Notes under the pieces: generated by a model
Databases searched by the model: none
Told to the model about the DNA's origin: nothing
Seen by the model: the letters and a program-made list of their open reading frames with translations, nothing else
Shown: positions 1-6,685 of the stretch, in pieces
Numbering within the stretch: the first letter of the stretch is position 1
How the letters are laid out: each line of letters begins with the position of its first letter
Assembly: GCA_900545455.1 (NCBI GenBank)
Contig: UQZF01000050.1
Span: 1 to 15,166, forward strand
DNA length: 15,166 bases
Direction: 5' to 3'
Origin: an uncultured Eubacteriales bacterium
GTDB lineage: Bacteria; Bacillota; Clostridia; Lachnospirales; Lachnospiraceae
Translations under genes and position numbers: made by a program

Positions 1-259
1 CTTCTTTCCTTATTTCCCTGACAAAATCAAAAATCTTGTCGGTCGTGACGCCGCCTGAGAGCGCGCGGATGTTAGCCTCCTGAATGACAGGTCCCTCAGC
101 CGTCGGATCTGAAAAAGGAATTCCGAGCTCTATAATGTCGGCGCCGTTTGCAGCCATCTCCTTGACGATTGCGGCTGTCGTCGCAAAGTCGGGATCGCCG
201 CAGGTTATAAATGGTATGAATGCCTTTCCGTTTTTGAATGCTTCGTTTAATCTACTCAT
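1..259 (-). CDS. trpA: Tryptophan synthase alpha subunit (partial, N-terminal 86 residues)
   Basis: The alpha subunit cleaves indole-3-glycerol phosphate to indole and glyceraldehyde-3-phosphate and passes the indole through a tunnel to TrpB, in the last step of tryptophan synthesis. Only the N-terminal third of the TIM barrel is present; the C-terminus lies beyond position 1. Visible family motifs are FITCGDPD (about residues 17-24) and ELGIPFSDPTAEGPVIQ (44-60). Glu44 matches the general catalytic Glu49 of the Salmonella enzyme. The residue matching catalytic Asp60 is Glu55 here, a conservative but notable change. The ATG is preceded by GGGGAGG at 6-base spacing inside the end of trpB. The two genes overlap by 8 bases, implying translational coupling and equal output for the alpha2beta2 complex. 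Confidence 0.97.
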   Translation of the reverse strand, partial: MSRLNEAFKNGKAFIPFITCGDPDFATTAAIVKEMAANGADIIELGIPFSDPTAEGPVIQEANIRALSGGVTTDKIFDFVREIRKE

Positions 260-1472
260 TGATGTCCTCCCCTCTGTAGCGCGCTATCGCCGCACAATCC
301 TTGTCGCCTCTGCCCGAAATGGTGATAACTATTATCTGATTTTTGTCCATTGTAGGTGCAAGCTTCTTTGCGTAAGCCACCGCATGTGCCGACTCGATTG
401 CAGGGATGATGCCCTCCATCTTAGAGAGGTACTCGAACGCGTCAACCGCCTCGTCGTCTGTCACCGGAACATACTCGGCTCTTCCGATGTCGTGAAGATA
501 TGCGTGCTCAGGTCCGATTCCCGGGTAGTCAAGTCCCGCTGAGATTGAGTAAACCGGAGCAATCTGACCATATTTGTCCTGACAAAAATACGACTTCATT
601 CCGTGGAAGATTCCCTCTCTTCCGGTGTTCACGGTTGCCGCAGTCTCAAATGTATCAATGCCTCTTCCGGCAGCCTCACAGCCGATAAGTCTCACGCTCT
701 TGTCATTGATGAAATTGTAAAAGGTTCCGATTGCATTGGAGCCGCCGCCGACACAGGCTATCACCGCGTCAGGAAGCTTTCCCTCCTTCTCGTAGAGCTG
801 CTCCTTGATTTCCTTTGAGATTACCGCCTGAAAATCGCGGACAATCGTAGGAAACGGATGCGGTCCCATGACAGAACCAAGGCAGTAATGCGTGTCGTCT
901 ATTCTGTTAGTCCACTCGCGCATCGCCTCGGATACAGCATCCTTTAATGTTGCCGTGCCTGACTTCACAGGGATGACCTCCGCGCCGAGAAGCCTCATTC
1001 TGTACACGTTGAGCGCCTGTCTTTTTGTGTCCTCCTCGCCCATGAACACGACACATTCCATACCCATAAGTGCCGCCGCCGTGGCGGTTGCAACACCGTG
1101 CTGACCTGCTCCCGTCTCAGCGATGAGCCTTGTCTTTCCCATCTTCTTTGCGAGTAGCGCCTGACCGAGCACGTTATTAATCTTGTGCGCGCCCGTGTGG
1201 TTTAAATCCTCTCTCTTTAAATAGATTTTAGCCCCGCCTAAGTCCTCCGTCATTTTTTTTGCATAGTAGAGACGGCTCGGGCGGTTGGCATATTCATTGA
1301 GGAGCGTGTTGAGCTCACTGTTAAATTCAGGATCATCCTTGTAGTGATTGTAAGCCTTCTCAAGCTCTATAACCGCATTCATGAGTGTTTCGGGAATGTA
1401 CTGACCGCCGTGCTGTCCGAACCTTCCGTTGCCTGTGCTCCCCGTGTAGAAGCTCTCGTTTGAGTTATCCAT
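252..1472 (-). CDS. trpB: Tryptophan synthase beta subunit
   Basis: This PLP enzyme condenses indole with L-serine to form L-tryptophan, in complex with TrpA. The 406 residues match the usual length of about 400. The cofactor lysine is Lys97 in HTGAHKINN. The catalytic glutamate is in ETGAGQHG (from residue 119), and the glycine-rich phosphate loop reads GGGSNAIG. These features mark the classical TrpB1 type rather than the TrpB2 paralogue. The reading frame stays open 34 codons further upstream, but the ATG at 1472 has GGAGG six bases before it, and the protein then begins just ahead of the conserved GRFGQHGGQYIPE segment. The gene follows trpF after a 64-base gap with no hairpin seen, and overlaps trpA. 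Confidence 0.98.
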   Translation of the reverse strand: MDNSNESFYTGSTGNGRFGQHGGQYIPETLMNAVIELEKAYNHYKDDPEFNSELNTLLNEYANRPSRLYYAKKMTEDLGGAKIYLKREDLNHTGAHKINNVLGQALLAKKMGKTRLIAETGAGQHGVATATAAALMGMECVVFMGEEDTKRQALNVYRMRLLGAEVIPVKSGTATLKDAVSEAMREWTNRIDDTHYCLGSVMGPHPFPTIVRDFQAVISKEIKEQLYEKEGKLPDAVIACVGGGSNAIGTFYNFINDKSVRLIGCEAAGRGIDTFETAATVNTGREGIFHGMKSYFCQDKYGQIAPVYSISAGLDYPGIGPEHAYLHDIGRAEYVPVTDDEAVDAFEYLSKMEGIIPAIESAHAVAYAKKLAPTMDKNQIIVITISGRGDKDCAAIARYRGEDINE

Positions 1473-1536
1473 GTGTTTCCTCCTTTTATATCTGACCTTG
1501 TGTAATACTTTTTCCTTAATCTTCCCATAAAAATAA

Positions 1537-2139
1537 CTATCTGACCATTTCCATAAAACGCCGCATCTTGTCAAAATCCTTATGCCCGTCCGTCTCTACG
1601 CCTGAGCTTATGTCGACCGCATAAGGCGAAAGCTTATCTATGGCGTCCCTCACGTTGTCGGCATTCACGCCTCCCGCGATAAAGAACGGTCTTTTTATTC
1701 CGCGAACAAAGCCCCAGTCAAATGTCTGCCCCGTTCCGTAACCATTGTCGAGTAAAATATAATCCGACGGAAATGTGTTGGCTTTTTCGATGTCCTCGTC
1801 ACCTCTTATCTTGAAAGCCTTGATAATCGGTGAGTCCGTCATGCTCTTTAGCTCTTTTAGATACACCTCATTCTCATGCCCGTGAAGCTGTATGACCTTT
1901 ATGGCGCCTTCGTTTGCAAGCCGTGAGACAAGCTCAGGCTCCTCGTCGACGAACACCCCGACAGGTGTTATCGCGCCGTCAAGCCTCCGCGTGAGTGCCG
2001 CCGCCTGCTCCCCCGTGATATATCTTCGGCTTTTCTGCCAAAACACATAGCCTATGTAGTCGGGCTTCAGCTTGTTGGCGTACTCAATGTCGCATTCGCG
2101 GCTCAGCCCGCATATCTTAACCTTTGTCAGTGTGCTCAC
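1537..2139 (-). CDS. trpF: Phosphoribosylanthranilate isomerase
   Basis: TrpF carries out the Amadori rearrangement of N-(5'-phosphoribosyl)anthranilate to CdRP, the third step after chorismate. It is a single TIM barrel of about 200 residues, the normal length for a stand-alone enzyme. Motifs seen are KVKICGL with the catalytic cysteine near the N-terminus, IQLHGHE, the phosphate-binding IAGGVNADN, and VDISSGVET with the catalytic aspartate. The start is uncertain. The first in-frame GTG (2137-2139) lies inside the best ribosome binding site, GGGAGGTGAG. A CTG three codons later (2128-2130) sits 8 bases after GGAGG and would give a protein starting TKVKICGL after the initiator, the usual family beginning. 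The gap from trpC is 17 bases to the GTG. Confidence 0.96.
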   Translation of the reverse strand: MSTLTKVKICGLSRECDIEYANKLKPDYIGYVFWQKSRRYITGEQAAALTRRLDGAITPVGVFVDEEPELVSRLANEGAIKVIQLHGHENEVYLKELKSMTDSPIIKAFKIRGDEDIEKANTFPSDYILLDNGYGTGQTFDWGFVRGIKRPFFIAGGVNADNVRDAIDKLSPYAVDISSGVETDGHKDFDKMRRFMEMVR

Positions 2140-2156
2140 CTCCCTGAAAATGCCTT

Positions 2157-2957
2157 TTAATATCCTCTCAGACTTCTAATCATTCCTCTCTTATCGTCCG
2201 AGAGCATCATCGTCTCGCCGATAAGAACCCCGTTCACATCCGCCGCGCGGAGAACATCTATATCCTGTGCCGTCTTGATTCCGCTCTCGGCGACGAACAT
2301 AATCTCTTTCGGAACAAGTCGTCTGAGTCTCTCGCTGTTGTGGACATCGACCGTGAAATCCTTCAAATTTCTGTTGTTCACTCCGATTATCCGCGCTCCC
2401 GAATCGAGTGCAGCCTCAATCTCTTTTTCATCGTGTGCCTCGACAAGTGCCGACAAACCAAGGCTGTCCGCGATTTCTATATACTCCTGCAATCTCTTTT
2501 TTTCCGTTATGGCACAGATTAGAAGCACTGCTGACGCTCCGAGCGTCTTTGCCTCGTATATCATGTACTCATCGACCGTGAAGTCCTTTCTGAGACATGG
2601 AATGCTCACATTCTGCGCTATCTCGCGCAGATACTCGTTGCTGCCAAGAAACCACTTAGGCTCGGTGAGCACCGATATTGCCCCCGCTCCCGCCGCCTCG
2701 TACTCCTTTGCAATCTCAAGGTACGGAAAATCGGGTGCGATAAGCCCCTTTGACGGTGACGCCTTTTTACACTCACAGATAAATGTAATTTCAGTTTTTC
2801 CAAGCTCCCTCTCAAAAAGAAAATCGCGGTTTAATTCCTCGGTCTCTCGTGCCTTTTCCTCGGCAAGCCTTCTCATATCCAAGGTTGAAATATTCTTTTT
2901 TGCCTGCTCTGTGCGGCAGCAGGCATATTCCGCTATCGTGTCAAGTATATTGCTCAT
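2157..2957 (-). CDS. trpC: Indole-3-glycerol phosphate synthase
   Basis: TrpC closes the indole ring by decarboxylating CdRP to indole-3-glycerol phosphate. The 266 residues match a single-function IGPS and are not fused to TrpF. Family motifs seen are ECKKASPSKG (62-71; Glu62 and Lys64 match the substrate-binding and catalytic pair), LRKDFTVDEY (from 122, with the catalytic lysine), EAHDEKE, VNNRNLKDF, and VAESGI followed by GVLIGETMM at the phosphate-binding end. The start ATG overlaps the trpD stop as ATGA (four bases), a typical coupled arrangement. No strong independent ribosome binding site is seen, which fits translation by re-initiation after trpD. Confidence 0.98.
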   Translation of the reverse strand: MSNILDTIAEYACCRTEQAKKNISTLDMRRLAEEKARETEELNRDFLFERELGKTEITFICECKKASPSKGLIAPDFPYLEIAKEYEAAGAGAISVLTEPKWFLGSNEYLREIAQNVSIPCLRKDFTVDEYMIYEAKTLGASAVLLICAITEKKRLQEYIEIADSLGLSALVEAHDEKEIEAALDSGARIIGVNNRNLKDFTVDVHNSERLRRLVPKEIMFVAESGIKTAQDIDVLRAADVNGVLIGETMMLSDDKRGMIRSLRGY

Positions 2958-3976
2958 ACTTCCTGTGACGCTTTCTTTAACTCATTCAGCTTTTCAAGTG
3001 CCGCACCCGAGTCGATTATCTCGCCCGCAAGCTTAACTCCGTCGGCAAGTGTCGCTGTCTTTCCCGAGACAAAAAGTCCTGCTCCCGCATTGAGCTGCAC
3101 TATCTCTCTTTTTGCTCCCTTTATGCTTCCGTCAAGGATTCCGACCGTAATCTCCGCGTTCTCCTGCGGTGTGCCGCCGACAATCTCCGACTTATCAGCT
3201 GTCTTAAAACCGAAGTCCTCAGGCTTAATCATGTATTTTCTGTATCTTCCGTTCTCAAAATCACATACCTTGGTAGGCGCGCTTATCGAAATCTCGTCGA
3301 GCTTATCCATGCCGTACACGACAACTCCCTTTTTGACACCGAGCTCCATGAGAACCTGTGCGAGCGGCTCAACGAGCGATTCGTCGTACACTCCGAGCAC
3401 CTGATATGTCGGATGCGCCGGGTTGGTGAGCGGTCCTAAAATGTTGAACACGGTTCTGATTCCGAGCTCCTTTCTGATTGCACCGACATACTTCATCGAT
3501 GTGTGATATTTCTGTGCAAAAAGGAAACAGATTCCGACGGTGTCGAGGAGCTTTCTGCACTGCTCAGGCTCAAGATTTATGTTGACACCGAGTGCCTCGA
3601 GGCAGTCAGCCGTTCCGCTCTTAGACGATGCCGCGCGGTTGCCATGCTTTGCGACCTTGACTCCTGCTGCCGCTATGACTATAGCCGCCGTCGTGGAAAT
3701 GTTGAAGCTGTGCGCTCCGTCGCCGCCCGTTCCGACAATCTCGAGCACATCACCCTCATGCTCAACCTTAATCGCGTGCTCCCTCATCGCTGCCGCACAG
3801 CCCGAAATCTCCTCAATCGTCTCAGACTTGGTGCTCTTTGTCGACAACGCCGCAAGGAACGCCGCGTTCTGCGTCTGGGTTGTCTCACCGCTCATAATCT
3901 CATTCATTACCTGATACGCCTCATCGTAGGTCAAATCACCCTTCTGAACAATCTTTACAATGGCTTCCTTAATCAT
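2954..3976 (-). CDS. trpD: Anthranilate phosphoribosyltransferase
   Basis: TrpD transfers phosphoribose from PRPP to anthranilate, the second step from chorismate. The 340 residues are the normal size of a stand-alone enzyme without a fused TrpG domain. The PRPP-binding loop GTGGDGAHSFNIST spans residues 82-95, KHGNRAASSKSG spans 110-121, and the conserved FNILGPLTNP segment follows in the second half. The ATG at 3976 follows AGGAGG at 9-base spacing; that site lies in the last codons of trpG, and only four bases separate the two genes. The gene ends in a four-base overlap with trpC. Nothing in the sequence suggests damage. Confidence 0.98.
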   Translation of the reverse strand: MIKEAIVKIVQKGDLTYDEAYQVMNEIMSGETTQTQNAAFLAALSTKSTKSETIEEISGCAAAMREHAIKVEHEGDVLEIVGTGGDGAHSFNISTTAAIVIAAAGVKVAKHGNRAASSKSGTADCLEALGVNINLEPEQCRKLLDTVGICFLFAQKYHTSMKYVGAIRKELGIRTVFNILGPLTNPAHPTYQVLGVYDESLVEPLAQVLMELGVKKGVVVYGMDKLDEISISAPTKVCDFENGRYRKYMIKPEDFGFKTADKSEIVGGTPQENAEITVGILDGSIKGAKREIVQLNAGAGLFVSGKTATLADGVKLAGEIIDSGAALEKLNELKKASQEV

Positions 3977-3980
3977 ATCG

Positions 3981-4571
3981 TTAATCCTCCTTGTTTTTGT
4001 TCTTTGACATTTTTATAAAATTCGCGAGCATTCTCCTGCCATCAGGTGTCATTATTGACTCGGGATGGAACTGCACCCCGTACACCTGATAATCTCTATG
4101 CTTAACCGCCATAATCTCTCCGTCCGCGGTTCTCGCCGTAACAATAAGGCACTCAGGCATTGTCTCCTCGACGGCTGCAAGTGAATGATACCTCGCAACA
4201 GGTGTGACCTTCGGGCATCCGCTAAAAAGCTCACAGTCCGTGTCAAGCGTCGTGTCCGACTGTTTTCCGTGCATCAGCTCCTTTGCGTAGGAGACTGTCG
4301 CACCGTATGTCATACATATCGCCTGATGTCCGAGACACACACCGAGTATCGGAATTTTGCCCCCGAGCTCCTTTATCACCTGGGGACACACTCCCGAATC
4401 CTCCGGTCTGCCCGGTCCCGGCGAGATAATTATTCCGTCGGGCTTTAAATTTTCTATCTCTTTTACCGTCATCGCGTCATTTCTTATAACCTTTATGTCA
4501 GGCTCAATGCTTCCCACGAGCTGATACAGGTTATATGAAAAGCTGTCGTAATTGTCTATGAGCAGAATCAT
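3981..4571 (-). CDS. trpG: Anthranilate synthase component II (glutamine amidotransferase)
   Basis: TrpG releases ammonia from glutamine and channels it to TrpE for anthranilate formation. It is a class I glutamine amidotransferase of 196 residues. The nucleophile is Cys79 in GVCLGHQ, the catalytic His169 and Glu171 are in QFHPES, and the oxyanion strand PGPGRPEDSG is at 51-60. The same subunit type can serve folate synthesis (PabA). Its position between trpE and trpD makes the tryptophan role certain, although sharing with a PabB encoded elsewhere cannot be excluded. The gap from trpE is 48 bases. The upstream GGGAGG is 12 bases from the ATG, somewhat far, with a weaker AAGAGA closer in. Confidence 0.97.
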   Translation of the reverse strand: MILLIDNYDSFSYNLYQLVGSIEPDIKVIRNDAMTVKEIENLKPDGIIISPGPGRPEDSGVCPQVIKELGGKIPILGVCLGHQAICMTYGATVSYAKELMHGKQSDTTLDTDCELFSGCPKVTPVARYHSLAAVEETMPECLIVTARTADGEIMAVKHRDYQVYGVQFHPESIMTPDGRRMLANFIKMSKNKNKED

Positions 4572-4619
4572 TTCTCTTTTAAACCTCCCGTGCTCCGATT
4601 TTTCGTACTGCCTGCCATC

Positions 4620-6086
4620 TTATTCGCCGAGTGCAGACGCCTCCTCGAGTGCTTTTACAACCGCCGCTGCCTTATTTATACACTCCTGATATTCCTTCTC
4701 GGGAACCGAATCGGCGACTATTCCTGCGCCGCTTCTCACAAACACCTTGCCGTTTTTCTTGTAGGCGATTCTTATCGCTATGCAGGTGTCAAGATTTCCC
4801 GTAAAATCTATGTAGCCGATTGCTCCGCCATATATTCCTCTCTTGTTGTTCTCGAGGTCGTTTATTATCTGGCAGGCTCTAAGCTTTGGCGCACCCGACA
4901 GGGTTCCCGCAGGGAGCACCGCATCCACGGCATCGAGCGCATCCTTGTCATCCCTTATCTGACCTCTGACCGTCGAGCCGATGTGCATCACATGAGAGTA
5001 CTTCTCGATGCAGTGGTACTTCTCAACCTCGACCGTTCCGAACTGACTTATCTTTCCTATGTCGTTTCGCCCGAGGTCGACGAGCATATTGTGTTCGGCA
5101 AGCTCCTTCGGATCAGCTAAGAGCTCCTTCTCAAGACTTTCATCCTCCTCCGCTGTCTTTCCTCTCGGTCTCGTCCCCGCAAGCGGAAATGTATGGAGCA
5201 CTCCGTTTTCAAGCTTTACAAGCGTCTCGGGCGATGCCCCCGCGACCTCCATATCCGTCCCTGAAAAATAGAACATGTACGGTGACGGGTTGAGCGTCCT
5301 CAGAACTCTGTAGGTGTTTAAAAGGCTGCCCTCATACTCGGCTTCAAGTCGGTTTGATAAGACTATCTGAAAAATATCGCCCTCGTAAATATGGTGCTTT
5401 GCCTTCTCAACCATATTGCAGTACTCTTCCTTCGAGAACAAAGGCTTAATCTCGCTTGTCATGTGTCCGCCGATGTCCTTTTTCGGCTCGCCGTGTCTTA
5501 CAAGCTCCTCCATCCTGCGAAGCTCCTCAACCGCCCACTCATATCCCGCACCAATATTCTGCGTCGAGACATTCGCGATGAGTATTATTTTACTTTTCAG
5601 ATTATCAAATGCGATTACTTTGTCAAAAAGCATCAGGTCAACATCCTTGAAGCCCTCTGTGTCCTTCGCGTCAAGCCTCAATGTCGGCTCCGAGTATTTG
5701 AGATAATCGTACGAGAAATACCCGACAAGACCGCCCGTGAATGTCGGCATTCCCTCAATCACGGGGCTCTTGTATTTTGAGAGCACCTCTCTTATATGTT
5801 TGTCTGGGTTATCCGTCTGAAACTCCTTGTCACCGACTCTCATTTTTCCGTCGCTGCAGGTTATTATGAACTTCGGTTCAAAGCCGAGAAACGAATAGCG
5901 TCCCCATCGCTCATTGTCCTCGACGCTCTCGAGCATGTAGCAGTGCTCGGATACCTTCATAAGACTTCTTAGAACCTGAACGGGCGTCTTGATGTCCGAC
6001 AAAAGCTCGGTACATATCGGGATGATGTCGTAGTCGCCGGTTGAGGCGATTTGCTTTACTTCGTCCGGTGTGAGATTGATTTTCAT
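4620..6086 (-). CDS. trpE: Anthranilate synthase component I
   Basis: TrpE converts chorismate plus ammonia to anthranilate and pyruvate, the committed and feedback-inhibited step. The 488 residues are a full-length two-part enzyme: an N-terminal regulatory domain, then the chorismate-binding domain. MLES at 51-54 and the later NPSPYMFY match the two parts of the allosteric tryptophan pocket, so product inhibition is expected. The catalytic domain shows AGTRPRG, LVDLGRNDIG, PAGTLSGAPK and GAGIVADS. The frame is open for 55 more codons upstream, but the ATG at 6086 has AGGAGG at 6-base spacing and begins a normal TrpE N-terminus; the extra codons cover the repeat-rich leader. It is the first gene of the operon, behind a T-box. 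Confidence 0.98.
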   Translation of the reverse strand: MKINLTPDEVKQIASTGDYDIIPICTELLSDIKTPVQVLRSLMKVSEHCYMLESVEDNERWGRYSFLGFEPKFIITCSDGKMRVGDKEFQTDNPDKHIREVLSKYKSPVIEGMPTFTGGLVGYFSYDYLKYSEPTLRLDAKDTEGFKDVDLMLFDKVIAFDNLKSKIILIANVSTQNIGAGYEWAVEELRRMEELVRHGEPKKDIGGHMTSEIKPLFSKEEYCNMVEKAKHHIYEGDIFQIVLSNRLEAEYEGSLLNTYRVLRTLNPSPYMFYFSGTDMEVAGASPETLVKLENGVLHTFPLAGTRPRGKTAEEDESLEKELLADPKELAEHNMLVDLGRNDIGKISQFGTVEVEKYHCIEKYSHVMHIGSTVRGQIRDDKDALDAVDAVLPAGTLSGAPKLRACQIINDLENNKRGIYGGAIGYIDFTGNLDTCIAIRIAYKKNGKVFVRSGAGIVADSVPEKEYQECINKAAAVVKALEEASALGE

Positions 6087-6140
6087 GGGGTTCCTCCTTG
6101 TATTTTCATGTTGGGCTGAATTTTCATACCGTGTGAACTT

Positions 6141-6176
6141 AAGAATTGCTCCGTGCTTCGCGCTGTCGCAATTCTT
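6141..6176 (-). repeat. Inverted repeat in the trpE leader (9-bp arms)
   Basis: The arms AAGAATTGC (6141-6149) and GCAATTCTT (6168-6176) are perfectly complementary around an 18-base GC-rich loop. The outer flanks also resemble each other (GTGAA on one side, TTCAC on the other), offset by a few bases. It lies in the spacer between the T-box terminator and the trpE ribosome binding site. No T-run follows it, so it is not a terminator. Confidence 0.7.
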
Positions 6177-6194
6177 CACAGTAATTCGGATTTC

Positions 6195-6222
6195 GCACCG
6201 CTCACGCTGCTCGCGGCGGTGC
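6195..6222 (-). repeat. Inverted repeat in the trpE leader (7-bp GC-rich arms)
   Basis: GCACCGC (6195-6201) pairs with GCGGTGC (6216-6222), with a further CGC/GCG pairing possible inside. It is the second of three hairpins in the trp leader downstream of the terminator. No T-run follows. Its base composition is clearly more GC-rich than the surrounding leader. Confidence 0.65.
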
Positions 6223-6242
6223 TGCATCCTCATTCCTGTTAC

Positions 6243-6303
6243 GTTGTCCAATTAACAATCAGCCTTACATGCAAGCATGACATCTGATTGTTAACAGGAC
6301 AAC
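6243..6303. repeat. 61-base nested inverted repeat between trp terminator and trpE
   Basis: The outer arms are GTTGTCC (6243-6249) and GGACAAC (6297-6303). After a 2-base mismatch on each side come TTAACAATCAG (6252-6262) and CTGATTGTTAA (6284-6294), both perfect. Inside the loop, CATGC (6268-6272) and GCATG (6275-6279) form a third short stem. The whole would fold into one long hairpin. It starts only 12 bases downstream, in transcript order, of the T-run of the T-box terminator. No coding capacity is seen. Confidence 0.75.
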
Positions 6304-6315
6304 AGTTCATACACT

Positions 6316-6353
6316 AAAAAAATCCTTGGCAGAGATGTTCTCTCTGCCAAGGA
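6316..6353 (-). terminator. Intrinsic terminator of the trp T-box leader
   Basis: On the minus strand a perfect 13-bp stem (arms 6341-6353 and 6323-6335) with a 5-base loop is followed by an uninterrupted run of seven U (6316-6322). The start of the 5' arm, CCTT, can instead pair with the AAGG of the T-box motif. This gives the mutually exclusive terminator and antiterminator expected of T-box attenuators. Confidence 0.95.
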
Positions 6354-6604
6354 CGAATGTGTTAATCCGCGGTACCACCTTGCTTCACAGCCACGCTGTG
6401 CACTTTTCAGGATACTAGCATATCCCTGACAACTGACGTATGCCTTCACGTCACGAAATACTCGGCTCAAAATCTGATGCCTTTGTTCCGTGCCCTCCGC
6501 AATCCACTTGATGACCTGTGTTCTACCCACTCTCAGCAACGCGGGCTCTCTGTAGGAGCATAATCACCTTTACCTTCGCTTCAACGGTTTAGTCTGTTAA
6601 ATTT
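6316..6604 (-). promoter_or_regulatory. Tryptophan T-box riboswitch leader
   Basis: The T-box motif AAGGTGGTACCGCG lies at 6368-6381 on the minus strand and matches the family consensus. The base of stem I is CCGT (6584-6587) with ACGG (6488-6491). Within it, AGAGAGCC and GCTGAGAG resemble the distal-loop elements, and TGG (6504-6506) followed by A on the 3' side fits a tryptophan specifier. Several smaller hairpins (for example CACAGC with GCTGTG) separate stem I from the T-box. In the known mechanism, uncharged tRNA-Trp pairs with the specifier and with UGGU in the antiterminator bulge, so the downstream terminator does not form. The seven trp genes that follow support the tRNA-Trp assignment. 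Confidence 0.93.
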
Positions 6605-6610
6605 ATAAAG

Positions 6611-6639
6611 AATATAGCACTCATATCGAGGAATGTCAA
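6611..6639 (-). promoter_or_regulatory. Promoter of the trp operon (vegetative sigma type)
   Basis: On the minus strand a perfect -35 TTGACA (6634-6639) is separated by 17 bases from -10 TATATT (6611-6616). Transcription should begin near 6604, just upstream of T-box stem I. No repressor-type dyad overlaps it, which fits control by attenuation alone. Confidence 0.85.
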
Positions 6640-6685
6640 GGGTGGATTTTAACTTTTTCACAAATAATCATTAAATAATTTTATG

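Noticed and set aside
1473..1536. Possible attenuator or small gene between trpF and trpB
   Set aside because: The 64 bases contain no hairpin or open frame of note, only the trpB ribosome binding site at the end.
6087..6251. A 55-codon N-terminal extension of TrpE
   Set aside because: The extension is Arg-rich and covers inverted repeats, while the internal ATG at 6086 has an ideal ribosome binding site and gives a normal TrpE start.
6291..6539. Open frame of 82 codons on the minus strand after the trp promoter
   Set aside because: It lies wholly inside the T-box leader and reads through the terminator hairpin; it has no family features, and the RNA structure explains the sequence.
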